In this document: positions 25,117 through 31,435 of the stretch, piece after piece | Layout of the letters: each line of letters begins with the position of its first letter | Numbering within the stretch: position 1 is the stretch's first letter | DNA from: a virus | Length of the DNA: 31,729 nucleotides | Virus record (IMG/VR): IMGVR_UViG_3300023174_000454 | Coordinates: 1-31,729 of that record | Reading direction: 5' to 3' (one strand) | Notes under the pieces: generated by a model | Database searches by the model: none | The model's input: only the letters and a program-made list of their open reading frames with translations | What the model was told of the DNA's origin: nothing | Made by a program: the position numbers and the translations under genes

Positions 25117-26960
25117 TATGAAACCTCTGAATAAAAACGACCAATGCCACTGGTACCAGTTGAAGTTGCTGGAAGGTCTGTTTGTCCTGTTTGCGCGTAA
25201 GAGTACGCACCAAAAGCAGCGTTAGTGGTAGTGTTTCCAGTTGACGCAATAACGAATGTCGGCGCTCCTGTTGCAACAATGATTATACTAACCCAATATT
25301 CGTTCCCAGCAACAAAGTCATAGGTGGCTGGATACCCACCTGTTGTATCAAGCGCCCTTGTAAAGCGTGTGCCGTTCGCGTTGAAGATTGTTGTGTCATT
25401 TGCAGTACGAGCGACGAGTGTGAAGGTTGTGCCGCTTCGTGTGTAGATTCCAAACCTTGCAACCGTTACGCCAGACGCTGCTGTGCCACAAATGAAAGAA
25501 AGGTTGCTCACTGTGAAGTTTCTCTCTGGAATGTGCTTTGTGTGTTCAACTCTACCTGAAGTGGCGGTCTGGAGGTTAGTTGATGTATACCAACTTGGAA
25601 CATTGCCGATACGCGTGGTGCTGTTGTATGCGCTTGCTTGGTAGTTCTTCATTGACTGCAATACAGCATTTGGCGTAGCCGCCGTTGTCGTGCTGGTGCT
25701 GTTGGCGCTGTCAGTCAGTTGCAAAGCACCAACCGCGCTAGTAGAACCTTGGTTGATTGCAACGGTAATGGCAGTGCTTCCGCTCGTGGTAATTGGGGCG
25801 GTACCGCTAACGCTTGCAACTCCGCCAGCGGCAACAGTGGCCCACTTAATACCGTTCGTAGCAGAAGAGTCGGCAGTAAGGATTTGTCCATTTGTCCCAA
25901 CGCCAAGTCGAGCTACTACTGCATTACCAGAAGCGACAATAAGATCGCCCTTAGCCGTGACAGTGCTAACCGAAATCCTGCCATTGACATTAGTAGTGAG
26001 GTTGTCAACGTTGCCGATTACGCCATCAACGATGCCGCCTAGTGTGTAAACGCTGTTTGGTGTTGCTGCCGTCGTCGTGCTAGGGCTGTTGATTGAGTCC
26101 GTGAGTTGCAAGACTCCCGCTGAACTTGTAGAACCCTGATTAATTGCAACGGTAACAGCGGTTGTTCCGCTTGTAGTAATTGGCAAAGTTCCGCTAACAC
26201 TTGATACACCAATGCCAGCATGGGTGTGAGTTGATAGGCTGACTGAGGTTCCACCATTGGTGAGTGCTCCGACAACCTCAAGGGCATCATCGGTCTTTAG
26301 GGCATTTGCTCCTGATCGGTAGAGATTGACATCATCACCAAACGTGATGCCATCGTCTACAAGCGTTGGAGATGTGGTGCTGGAGTTTACTCCAATAGAT
26401 TTTGCTCGTAGACTTACTGGGGTTGGTCCAGTTTGCGATATAACCTCAACTGCATTCTTAGATCGAATGTGGAGATTGTCGCCTGGTGCATTTACTGCAA
26501 TGGATCCATACGAGGTATTCTTAGCAAAAATGATGTCGCCAAAGCCAACAGTGGTTGTGGTCGTGGCTGAGGAAACATACAACTGGCCACTCATGGTATC
26601 GCCAGTTTTATTTACATAACTTCCTGCGGTCTGGTAGTTGGCGTTAAGGCTAATGGTTGACGTTCCAGAGGCAGTGGAGACGCTGATTGGCGATGTGCCA
26701 ATAATTACCGATCCGCCAAAGTTTCCAGTGGCTGAACCAGTAAGGGTAATGTTGCCAACCGTAAGGCTAGATGCCTGGATGTTTCCCGTCGTCGGAGTCT
26801 CGGTAATGACAATCGAGCCATCGGCAATTTGACGCGCCCAGTCCACGAGGAACTCCTCATGGAACGCATCTGGGAACGTATGGGTAGATCCAGCTTCGCC
26901 AACGAAATCATTGTTTCGCCAGCGGCTGTTGATGACCCTGGTTGAGGTGAACTTAGACAA
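25116..26960 (-). CDS. Tail fibre / receptor-binding protein
   Basis: The 614-residue protein starts at TTG. It has a short N-terminal attachment domain (MSKFTSTRVINSRWRNNDFV, then HEEFLVDWARQIADGSIVI), a Ser/Thr/Gly-rich beta shaft with GSVIIGTSPISV and MSGQLYVSSATT, and a repeated module at 254-307 and 373-426. GDLIVASGNAVVARLGVG with GQILTADSS at about 339-365 is typical of phage fibres. Residues about 430-614 (FGIYTRSGTTFTLVARTAND, AGNEYWVSIIIV) look like a separate beta-sandwich that may bind the host surface. It is followed by a 45-residue gene in TAATG overlap. Confidence 0.82.
   Translation of the reverse strand: MSKFTSTRVINSRWRNNDFVGEAGSTHTFPDAFHEEFLVDWARQIADGSIVITETPTTGNIQASSLTVGNITLTGSATGNFGGSVIIGTSPISVSTASGTSTISLNANYQTAGSYVNKTGDTMSGQLYVSSATTTTTVGFGDIIFAKNTSYGSIAVNAPGDNLHIRSKNAVEVISQTGPTPVSLRAKSIGVNSSTTSPTLVDDGITFGDDVNLYRSGANALKTDDALEVVGALTNGGTSVSLSTHTHAGIGVSSVSGTLPITTSGTTAVTVAINQGSTSSAGVLQLTDSINSPSTTTAATPNSVYTLGGIVDGVIGNVDNLTTNVNGRISVSTVTAKGDLIVASGNAVVARLGVGTNGQILTADSSATNGIKWATVAAGGVASVSGTAPITTSGSTAITVAINQGSTSAVGALQLTDSANSTSTTTAATPNAVLQSMKNYQASAYNSTTRIGNVPSWYTSTNLQTATSGRVEHTKHIPERNFTVSNLSFICGTAASGVTVARFGIYTRSGTTFTLVARTANDTTIFNANGTRFTRALDTTGGYPATYDFVAGNEYWVSIIIVATGAPTFVIASTGNTTTNAAFGAYSYAQTGQTDLPATSTGTSGIGRFYSEVS
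25683..25844 (-). repeat. Tail-fibre module copy 2
   Basis: Encodes residues 373-426 (SVSGTAPITTSGSTAITVAI and NQGSTSAVGALQLTDSAN, then STTTAATPNAV). It aligns residue for residue with copy 1 at 26040-26201, with about a dozen substitutions visible. The copies start 119 codons apart. Confidence 0.75.
26040..26201 (-). repeat. Tail-fibre module copy 1
   Basis: Encodes residues 254-307 (SVSGTLPITTSGTTAVTVAI and NQGSTSSAGVLQLTDSIN, then STTTAATPNSV). Partner of the copy at 25683-25844. Such internal duplications are common in phage fibre shafts and can mediate in-frame deletion or expansion. Confidence 0.75.
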
Positions 26961-26963
26961 GGG

Positions 26964-27119
26964 TTACTTCTTCTTCTTTGCTGTCTTGGCGGAGTCCCTG
27001 AAGTCCTTGGCGCTAGGGGCGCCCTTGCTGCCTGGCTTCCGCATCTTCTCGCCAGAGCCAGCGGCGATCCGCTTCTGCTTGGCGTTGATGTTGGCGTAGA
27101 GACCTGGCTTTGCTGGCAT
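26964..27119 (-). CDS. Small basic Lys/Gly-rich phage protein
   Basis: The 51-residue product begins [20 protein letters not shown] and continues GSGEKMRKPGSKGAPSAKDF before a poly-lysine end. I recall closely similar proteins in many marine cyanophages and other environmental phages, usually among structural genes. The function is unknown to me; the high charge suggests DNA binding or a head-internal role. It is enclosed by a TAATG overlap with the upstream gene and ends three bases before the tail-fibre start. Confidence 0.82.
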   Translation of the reverse strand: MPAKPGLYANINAKQKRIAAGSGEKMRKPGSKGAPSAKDFRDSAKTAKKKK

Positions 27120-27376
27120 TAGGACGCCCCGTATCGCTTGGTCTCCATGACCTTCTTACGTCGTGGCTCTGCCTTCTCGTGGCGCTTCTGGGCAGTCTTG
27201 CTTAGACCCTTCTGGTCCTTAGCAACACCACCCTTAACGACGACCTTGCCCTTCTTGGACTTCCCAGCAGCAGAGAGCGCCATCGCAATCGCCTGCTTCT
27301 GTGGATGACCCTTGTGCATCTCCATACGAATGTTCGTGGAGATCGTCTTCTGTGACGAACCCTTCTTCAATGGCAT
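27119..27376 (-). CDS. Small basic protein, DUF6496-like
   Basis: The 85-residue product starts [20 protein letters not shown] and contains [20 protein letters not shown], the pattern of the DUF6496-type protein found in many phages and some bacteria. The C-terminus is Lys/Arg-rich ([20 protein letters not shown]). The function is not established. The gene joins both neighbours by TAATG overlaps, inside a run of small basic proteins upstream of the tail fibre. Confidence 0.82.
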   Translation of the reverse strand: MPLKKGSSQKTISTNIRMEMHKGHPQKQAIAMALSAAGKSKKGKVVVKGGVAKDQKGLSKTAQKRHEKAEPRRKKVMETKRYGAS

Positions 27377-27765
27377 TAGTCTTCTCCTATGCTCGGCATC
27401 GGCAGCAGCCGAGCGAGAGGTACGGAAAGCGAGTCAGCCGCTCGCTCCGTTTCAACATCCCATACGTGGCTGAGGATGCTATGGGCCGCTGATCCCAGCG
27501 ACTCTTCCAACGACTCCACGAGTCGCTCCACCCCTGCCTGGTGTAGGTGGATGAGTTCGTGCGCTACCACCCGTCGGATCTCGTCCTTCTTCTGCTTCCA
27601 GAGATCTGGAGAGAAGCGGATGGTGGCGTTATATAGGTTCGTGCTGACTTCTACGTCAGCCCAGGAATCGTCAGGCGGAGCGCCAGCTCCAACCGTGACC
27701 GTCCAATGCCCCAACCCGAGGATGTCCTTGCAGCGATTGACGTATTTCGTGATCGCTTTGGACAT
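27376..27765 (-). CDS. Zincin-type metallopeptidase
   Basis: The 129-residue protein carries HELIHLHQ with His69, Glu70 and His73, the HExxH zinc site, in a typical helix ([20 protein letters not shown]). A possible third ligand lies about 34 residues later in DVETERAAD (Glu107). It resembles the compact SprT- or ImmA-like peptidases used by phages for protein processing or against host regulators. The target is unknown. Its overlap with the DUF6496-like gene is TAATG. It is short for a full peptidase but keeps the core helix pair. Confidence 0.75.
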   Translation of the reverse strand: MSKAITKYVNRCKDILGLGHWTVTVGAGAPPDDSWADVEVSTNLYNATIRFSPDLWKQKKDEIRRVVAHELIHLHQAGVERLVESLEESLGSAAHSILSHVWDVETERAADSLSVPLARLLPMPSIGED

Positions 27766-27798
27766 TCGACCCCCTCTGAATCGGTAGCGTTGTAACTA

Positions 27799-28386
27799 TT
27801 AGCGGCCCTTTGGTTTCCTGTACTTAGAAAGTCCCTTTGCTACCTCTGATGCAACTTTTACTCGATTCATACCAGACCTAGACTTTGATCCCTGAATCAG
27901 AGTGTCAAGACTCACCTTGCCCTTGAATCGTTCAGCCCCCTCTAGGAGCGGATCAGCATAGGTGTCAAAAGTGCGAGTAGAGCCTGGAATGCTATTATTT
28001 GGAAGTCGCTTAAACACCCTCTCAGATGCCATTCGTGCGCGACCGCCAACATCAATGGCGCGATCCGTGGCAATTCCACGTTCGCTCGCTCCAAAGAACT
28101 TCCCAGCAGTCTTCGCCCCAAGTCGAGCAGAGAGAGCCGTTGCCTCTTCAATCCTACCAGCAGCCTTAAGCGCGTTAGCGGCCTTGGCCACCTTGGTAAG
28201 TGGAAGAGCAAACGAAAGAGCTCCAACGTCAAATCCATAGGAGTTGCCGTTTGGATTCTTGGCCAGTTCCTGCTTTTGCTTTCCTGCAAGACGAGCCTGA
28301 CCTGGGCTTACCTTGGCATTGAGCATCGGCGTTCGGAACGCCTTCTGCTTCTTTCCATCCTTCTTGAAATCAAAGTCCTTTGCCAT
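27799..28386 (-). CDS. Basic protein of unknown function
   Basis: The 195-residue, Lys/Arg/Ala-rich protein has no family I recognise. An N-terminal Lys-rich arm (MAKDFDFKKDGKKQKAFRTP) precedes a small hydrophobic helix (ALSFALPLTKVAKAANALKA, about 56-75). After that come SARLGAKTAGKFFGASERG, a SerArg-rich region, and the C-terminal GLSKYRKPKGR. It lies second in the minus-strand train. The composition suggests nucleic-acid binding or packing inside the head, which is inference. Confidence 0.6.
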   Translation of the reverse strand: MAKDFDFKKDGKKQKAFRTPMLNAKVSPGQARLAGKQKQELAKNPNGNSYGFDVGALSFALPLTKVAKAANALKAAGRIEEATALSARLGAKTAGKFFGASERGIATDRAIDVGGRARMASERVFKRLPNNSIPGSTRTFDTYADPLLEGAERFKGKVSLDTLIQGSKSRSGMNRVKVASEVAKGLSKYRKPKGR

Positions 28387-28388
28387 GA

Positions 28389-28679
28389 TTACTTTCCGCC
28401 CTTGCGGTCATAATTTCGGTTGGCGTAGATGCTGTTCTTTCCAGCAGTAGTCTGTACCCGCTCGCGCTTCAGCATCGCCTTCGTGTTCGCTGGGTTGTTA
28501 TCGTAGGCAAAATCAGCATTCATACGGTCTGCTACCTTACCGCTAATCTTTCCGTAGCGTACGTCATTCATCCGACCAAGTGCTGGGTTTGCCGCCTTGG
28601 TTTGGTAGTTAATCTTTCTCTTTGTCGTGCCCTCGCCTGGGCTCATCTTGTCCAACTGCGGACGCTTTGGTGTTGCCAT
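28389..28679 (-). CDS. First gene of the minus-strand train, small basic unknown
   Basis: The 96-residue protein is basic and mostly polar (MATPKRPQLDKMSPGEGTTK, then YQTKAANPALGRMNDVRYGK and KNSIYANRNYDRKGGK). No family is recognised. Its ATG at 28679 follows AAGGAG, and that site sits just after the small GGGGGATACCCCC hairpin at 28692-28704. Because no minus-strand gene lies upstream, its leader probably carries the main promoter of the train, though I could not identify a clear one. Confidence 0.65.
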   Translation of the reverse strand: MATPKRPQLDKMSPGEGTTKRKINYQTKAANPALGRMNDVRYGKISGKVADRMNADFAYDNNPANTKAMLKRERVQTTAGKNSIYANRNYDRKGGK

Positions 28680-28691
28680 TTTAAACTCCTT

Positions 28692-28704
28692 GGGGGTATC
28701 CCCC
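28692..28704 (-). promoter_or_regulatory. Hairpin before the Shine-Dalgarno of the first minus-strand gene
   Basis: GGGGGATACCCCC on the minus strand has 5-bp arms. AAGGAG follows directly, then ATG at 28679. It is another case of a hairpin next to a ribosome site. Confidence 0.5.
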
Positions 28705-28710
28705 TCTTAA

Positions 28711-28728
28711 CCTGGCCTAGCGGCCAGG
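28711..28728 (-). promoter_or_regulatory. CCTGGCC/GGCCAGG leader hairpin
   Basis: CCTGGCC-GCTA-GGCCAGG is a perfect 7-bp stem in the leader of the minus-strand train, a few bases upstream of the small hairpin at 28692-28704. It could protect the 5' end or serve as a protein site. Confidence 0.5.
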
Positions 28729-28732
28729 AGGT

Positions 28733-28778
28733 ACGAACTCTAGTTTAGTTTAGACCCTGGGCAGGAGGATGAGTTCGT
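28733..28778. repeat. 8-bp inverted repeat flanking a TAGTTTAG tract
   Basis: ACGAACTC (28733-28740) is matched by GAGTTCGT (28771-28778), a perfect inverted pair separated by 30 bases. The spacer begins with the short tandem TAGTTTAGTTTAG. It may be a pair of operator half-sites around the start of the minus-strand transcript. Confidence 0.45.
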
Positions 28779-29025
28779 GGCCCCCTCTGTGTCTCCCCCA
28801 TATAACCAGAAAAACGGGGGGTTTATGTCAAAAATAACATCATTAAGATGTCTTAACCTTTATGAGGGACGCTGTCGAGCACAACTTAACAGAGCTGCGT
28901 TAACAGAATGGGGTGAAAGCCTTCTCAAAAGGGGGGTGGCCTTATCAGAAGGGGTGTTCATTGCGGGGTTGGGTATTCCTAGCCCGCACGCCCCCCGCTC
29001 TCAAACTGCTACGGGGAGAGGGGGG

Positions 29026-29069
29026 CATGACATAATCCGTGCCAGACCATGACACAATCCGTGCCAGAC
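29026..29069. repeat. Two tandem 22-bp direct repeats
   Basis: Two adjacent 22-bp units (29026-29047 and 29048-29069) begin CATGACA, continue with AATCCGTGCCAGAC, and differ at one base (T or C at unit position 8). Perfect head-to-tail spacing of about two helical turns suggests protein-binding iterons, for a regulator or for replication initiation. Confidence 0.65.
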
Positions 29070-29074
29070 AAGCG

Positions 29075-29113
29075 CCCTTGTCGAGGGGGGACAAGGGGCC
29101 TTGTCGAGGGGGG
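29075..29113. repeat. CTTGTCGAGGGGGG repeat with competing hairpins
   Basis: CCTTGTCGAGGGGGG occurs at 29076-29090 and 29099-29113. Between them ACAAGG (29091-29096) can pair with either flanking CCTTGT, giving two mutually exclusive stems. This might work as an RNA switch or simply reflect a duplication. Confidence 0.45.
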
Positions 29114-29143
29114 TGGGGGAGCAGGGAGGGGCGATACCCCCTA

Positions 29144-29204
29144 CCCGTTGCAGGGCTACCCGCCTAGCCCGTAGACCATACCCCCGCCCGTTGAGAGGCT
29201 ACCC
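29144..29204. repeat. Pair of 18-bp imperfect repeats
   Basis: CCCGTTGCAGGGCTACCC at 29144-29161 and CCCGTTGAGAGGCTACCC at 29187-29204 differ at two positions and are 43 bases apart, inside a C-rich stretch. No function is known. Confidence 0.45.
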
Positions 29205-29412
29205 TGGGCGCTACCCCTACCCCTAACCGGGTACACCCCGCGCATAAAGCTTTGGCCGCATTGCCGCATATGCGCCACGCTGCGCGATTTACCCCCCGCC
29301 CGGGTGTGATTGCATTGCCGCCGCCACTATCGCCCCGCTACGTCGCCCCTAGACCCCTGTTCAAATAGAACAAATTAGAACAAACAGCTGCAACCAAATT
29401 CTGCAACGCCCC

Positions 29413-29441
29413 TTGCGCATATCGCACACACCCCCTATGAT
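29413..29441 (+). promoter_or_regulatory. Predicted promoter, plus-strand unit 1
   Basis: TTGCGC, 17 bases, TATGAT. The start of transcription would fall at about 29447-29449, so the RNA would begin at the hairpin 29449-29467. Confidence 0.6.
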
Positions 29442-29448
29442 TGCACCA

Positions 29449-29467
29449 GGCGGGGATGATCCCCGCC
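29449..29467 (+). promoter_or_regulatory. 5' leader hairpin, unit 1
   Basis: GGCGGGGATGATCCCCGCC is a palindrome with 9-base arms around one G. It lies between the -10 box and the AAAGGGGG ribosome site of the gene starting at 29488, and is the relative of the hairpins at 30330 and 31402. Confidence 0.65.
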
Positions 29468-29487
29468 ATGAACAAAGGGGGTACGCT

Positions 29488-29916
29488 ATGGATCGCGCCT
29501 ATGTCTGCAAGCGTTGCAGGGGAGACTATTACGCCGCCGAGCGCGGCACCCGGTTGTGCGGGGAGTGTGCCGAAATTCTCGAAGAGGCGAAGCGAGCGCG
29601 TGCGATCCTCGCGGTAGGGCGGGGGGATCGCCTAGGGGCAATGCTCGACGATTACGCCGCGCCAGGATTCACAACCTACGCCGTGCGCCGCTTTGAGGGT
29701 ACTTCTTGCCCGCCGTTGCGCGTGTGCCTGGCGCACGATGCTCTATACATTGAAGAGGCGACGGGCACGAAGGGCGGGGGGCTATCCGCGCAAGAGGCGC
29801 AACCGGATCGACTCGAAGAGGATGCGCCCTACGGTTGCGACACGTGCGCCGAAGAGTACGGGCAAGAGGCGCATTGCGACACGTGCCGCTGCAACGTCGA
29901 AGGGGGGCGATCATGA
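29488..29916 (+). CDS. Cys-rich putative zinc-binding protein
   Basis: The 142-residue protein starts at the ATG at 29488, seven bases after AAAGGGGG; an in-frame start at 29413 would lie in the promoter. Two cysteine groups suggest zinc ribbons: residues 7-10 (CKRC) with CGEC at about 24-27, and a C-terminal group CDTC...HCDTCRC. The middle is neutral and polar (LDDYAAPGFTTYAVRRFEGTS). No family is recognised. It is the first gene of the plus-strand cluster. Small zinc proteins in phages often modify host transcription or bind DNA, but nothing here shows this directly. Confidence 0.6.
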   Translation: MDRAYVCKRCRGDYYAAERGTRLCGECAEILEEAKRARAILAVGRGDRLGAMLDDYAAPGFTTYAVRRFEGTSCPPLRVCLAHDALYIEEATGTKGGGLSAQEAQPDRLEEDAPYGCDTCAEEYGQEAHCDTCRCNVEGGRS

Positions 29917-30152
29917 GAAAAGGGGATATCGACGCGATCCGCGAGGAAGCGGCGAAACTAGCCGCCTCCGATATTCTCCGCGCCCATGATGCGATGCGGA
30001 AACTCGAAGCGGCGCGGGCGGCGATGAGCGAAGCGGGGCTAGCCCTGCACGGGGCGGGAGCGCCTACCGCTAGCGGGCGCACGTTTGACGCCATACGCTA
30101 CACGCTCGATATCATCATCGAGGCGATGCACGAAGCGGGGGCGCGATCATGA
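29913..30152 (+). CDS. Small helical unknown protein
   Basis: The 79-residue product (MRKGDIDAIREEAAKLAASD, then DAMRKLEAARAAMSEAGLAL) is predominantly Ala-, Glu- and Arg-rich helix and ends in AGARS. It starts at ATGA overlapping the previous stop, with the G-run AAGGGGGG as ribosome site. It is likely a small helical dimer or a partner of the neighbouring gene products. No function is known. Confidence 0.6.
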   Translation: MRKGDIDAIREEAAKLAASDILRAHDAMRKLEAARAAMSEAGLALHGAGAPTASGRTFDAIRYTLDIIIEAMHEAGARS

Positions 30153-30310
30153 GGAGCTATCGCGTAGCTTCGCTGCTCACAATCGCGGAGCATCGAGCGC
30201 GGGAGCGCCGCGCTCGCAGGGTACGGCGTATCGTATGGGCGGCGCTGCTACTCGGCACCCTGGGGGTGCTGCTCACACCGTGCGCCCCCCTTGCCGGCTA
30301 TGCGTGCTAG
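30149..30310 (+). CDS. Small membrane protein (53 aa)
   Basis: An ATG at 30149 overlaps the previous TGA as ATGA; the stop is TAG at 30308-30310. The product is an Arg-rich cytoplasmic segment (RARERRARRVRR) followed by one transmembrane helix (IVWAALLLGTLGVLLTP, about 28-44), a positive-inside arrangement. The -35 box of the next promoter lies inside its last codons. No function is recognised. Confidence 0.55.
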   Translation: MRSYRVASLLTIAEHRARERRARRVRRIVWAALLLGTLGVLLTPCAPLAGYAC

Positions 30311-30320
30311 GGGGTAGAAT
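30291..30320 (+). promoter_or_regulatory. Predicted promoter, plus-strand unit 2
   Basis: TTGCCG, 18 bases, TAGAAT. The RNA would start near 30327-30330, at the hairpin. The -35 lies inside the preceding coding region. Confidence 0.55.
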
Positions 30321-30329
30321 TGTAGGGGC

Positions 30330-30346
30330 GGCGGGAGAATCCCGCC
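30330..30346 (+). promoter_or_regulatory. 5' leader hairpin, unit 2
   Basis: GGCGGGAGAATCCCGCC, a 7-bp stem with a GAA loop. The 17-mer recurs exactly at 31402-31418. GGGG before and CCC after it may extend the pairing across a bulge. It lies between the promoter and the GGAGGG ribosome site. Confidence 0.7.
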
Positions 30347-30369
30347 CCCATAGTATGGAGGGCGTATAT

Positions 30370-30687
30370 ATGATCGGCACAATCGAAGAGGCCGCAGCTA
30401 TTGAGCAGCTCGGCCGTATGATGCTCGGCGCGATGGAGCGCGGGCGGGCGTTGCACTTGGCAACGGCGCGACGGCTACGGCGCGAAGCGCGGGCGGCTAG
30501 CCGCTCAACCGGGCACACCGTAGGGCGATTCTCGCCCCTTCGCCCCTCAACGGGGCGGGGCGGGTACTCCGAAGCGACATGCACGGCGTGCGGCGCTTGG
30601 TTGCGGATCGAGACTAGCCCCGCGCCAAATAGTATCGACATAAGCGGCGCGGTATTCTCCGAATCCTGCACCGGGCGGGCATCATGA
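30370..30687 (+). CDS. Small putative zinc-binding protein, unit 2
   Basis: The 105-residue product starts at the ATG at 30370 behind GGAGGG; an in-frame ATG at 30355 would lie within the ribosome site. An N-terminal helix (IEEAAAIEQLGRMMLGAMERG) is followed by an Arg-rich region (RRLRREARAASR) and a zinc-like motif CTAC with SESC near the C-terminus. The family is unknown. It may be a nucleic-acid binding protein because of the charge and cysteine pairs, which is inference. Confidence 0.55.
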   Translation: MIGTIEEAAAIEQLGRMMLGAMERGRALHLATARRLRREARAASRSTGHTVGRFSPLRPSTGRGGYSEATCTACGAWLRIETSPAPNSIDISGAVFSESCTGRAS

Positions 30688-30992
30688 GCGCGGGCTACAC
30701 GGCGACATATAACCGCGCCCATATGGGCAAATTCTGGGCTATTGCGGGCTATACGCTCAACGGCGGCGGGCTATGCCCGGCGTGTGCGGATAGCCGATAT
30801 GATGCGGCGACGCTATCGGGCGAAGCGGGCGGGGAGAATATCCCCGTGCCGCTATTCGATGGCGACGCGGCAGACTACCGCGAGGGCGGGGATCATCGCG
30901 GCGGGTGTGGCCTATCGTGCGACACGTGCGGCGGTGTAATCGTGGCGGCGTGCGATCCATGCCGCGCTAGTATCGAAGGGGTGCAATCATGA
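30684..30992 (+). CDS. Cys-rich putative zinc-binding protein, unit 2
   Basis: The 102-residue product carries CPAC, then GCGLSCDTC and CDPC, which could bind zinc in one or two sites. ATGA overlap joins it to the upstream gene. Its overall layout, with repeated CxxC pairs and a short C-terminal IEGVQS, resembles that of the protein at 29488-29916, so both may belong to one family. No function is recognised. Confidence 0.6.
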   Translation: MSAGYTATYNRAHMGKFWAIAGYTLNGGGLCPACADSRYDAATLSGEAGGENIPVPLFDGDAADYREGGDHRGGCGLSCDTCGGVIVAACDPCRASIEGVQS

Positions 30993-31318
30993 AGAACTAC
31001 GCTATCGATCCGGCAAGGGTACACGCTACCGCTGCGGCGGCGGGCGGCACTCATGCGGTTATTCTCACACGCTATTACGGCGCAACAAATACCAGGGGGG
31101 CGCGGATCGTTGCCCGCCTAGCCGGGGCGGGCAAGCGGCCACGTGTGGCGCTATCCTACCCCTACGAGCTCAACCAGTACGAGGCGCATACGGCGGCGGC
31201 GCTCGCGCTTCTCGATAGTATGCGGCGCGAGGGCGACGCTTACGCTCCGGCTATCGTATCGGCGGGGGCGATGGAGGGCGGCTACGCCTACACGCTCGAC
31301 ACGGCGCCCGCCTATTAG
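30989..31318 (+). CDS. Unknown protein (109 aa), unit 2
   Basis: The product starts MKNYAIDPARVHATAAAAGG, has beta-like segments (HAVILTRYYGATNTRGARIV, ARLAGAGKRPRVALSYPY) and a helix (AHTAAALALLDSMRREGD). The ATGA overlap uses GAAGGGG as its ribosome site. No family is recognised. The stop at 31316-31318 is followed by the hairpin at 31335-31361. Confidence 0.55.
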   Translation: MKNYAIDPARVHATAAAAGGTHAVILTRYYGATNTRGARIVARLAGAGKRPRVALSYPYELNQYEAHTAAALALLDSMRREGDAYAPAIVSAGAMEGGYAYTLDTAPAY

Positions 31319-31334
31319 AGGGCGGCACGGCTAC

Positions 31335-31361
31335 GGGGGGCGGGTATGTTGCCCGCCCCCC
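31335..31361 (+). terminator. Candidate terminator hairpin after unit 2
   Basis: GGGGGGCGGG-TATGTTG-CCCGCCCCCC is a perfect 10-bp stem between the stop at 31318 and the next promoter. There is no long U-tract after it (TATTGACA), so termination strength is uncertain, but the location suits a unit boundary. Confidence 0.4.
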
Positions 31362-31363
31362 TA

Positions 31364-31392
31364 TTGACACCCCGCCCGGTAGGGCGTAGGGT
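31364..31392 (+). promoter_or_regulatory. Predicted promoter, plus-strand unit 3
   Basis: TTGACA, 17 bases, TAGGGT. The -35 is consensus. The RNA would start at about 31399-31402, again at the hairpin. Confidence 0.6.
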
Positions 31393-31401
31393 ATGGCGTA
31401 G

Positions 31402-31418
31402 GGCGGGAGAATCCCGCC
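31402..31418 (+). promoter_or_regulatory. 5' leader hairpin, unit 3
   Basis: Exact copy of GGCGGGAGAATCCCGCC at 30330. It is followed by TTGGAGGGG and the ATG at 31436. Identity of the 17-mer in two separate leaders argues against coincidence. Confidence 0.7.
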
Positions 31419-31435
31419 AGAATTGGAGGGGAATT

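Larger units (their letters stand above)
28680..29487. other. Non-coding divergent control region or candidate origin
   Basis: About 800 bases without a convincing gene separate the minus- and plus-strand blocks. They hold two leader hairpins, an 8-bp inverted repeat, TTAAC-rich A+T sequence (28831-28910), 22-bp tandem repeats, CCTTGT/ACAAGG alternating hairpins, 18-bp repeats at 29144 and 29187, a G-run and C-run tract, and the TAGAACAAA pair at 29366-29384. The first plus-strand promoter closes it. Repeat density and mixed composition suit a control region, origin or packaging site; none of these is proved. Confidence 0.55.

Noticed and set aside
28825-29052. Plus-strand ORF MSKITSLRCLNLYEGRC...
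   Set aside because: It crosses the TTAAC-rich island and the first iteron, ends in low-complexity Arg/Gly sequence, and has poor ribosome-site spacing. No protein-like pattern was recognised.
29026-29069. Two-unit repeat as a CRISPR array
   Set aside because: The units are adjacent without spacers, so they are tandem repeats.
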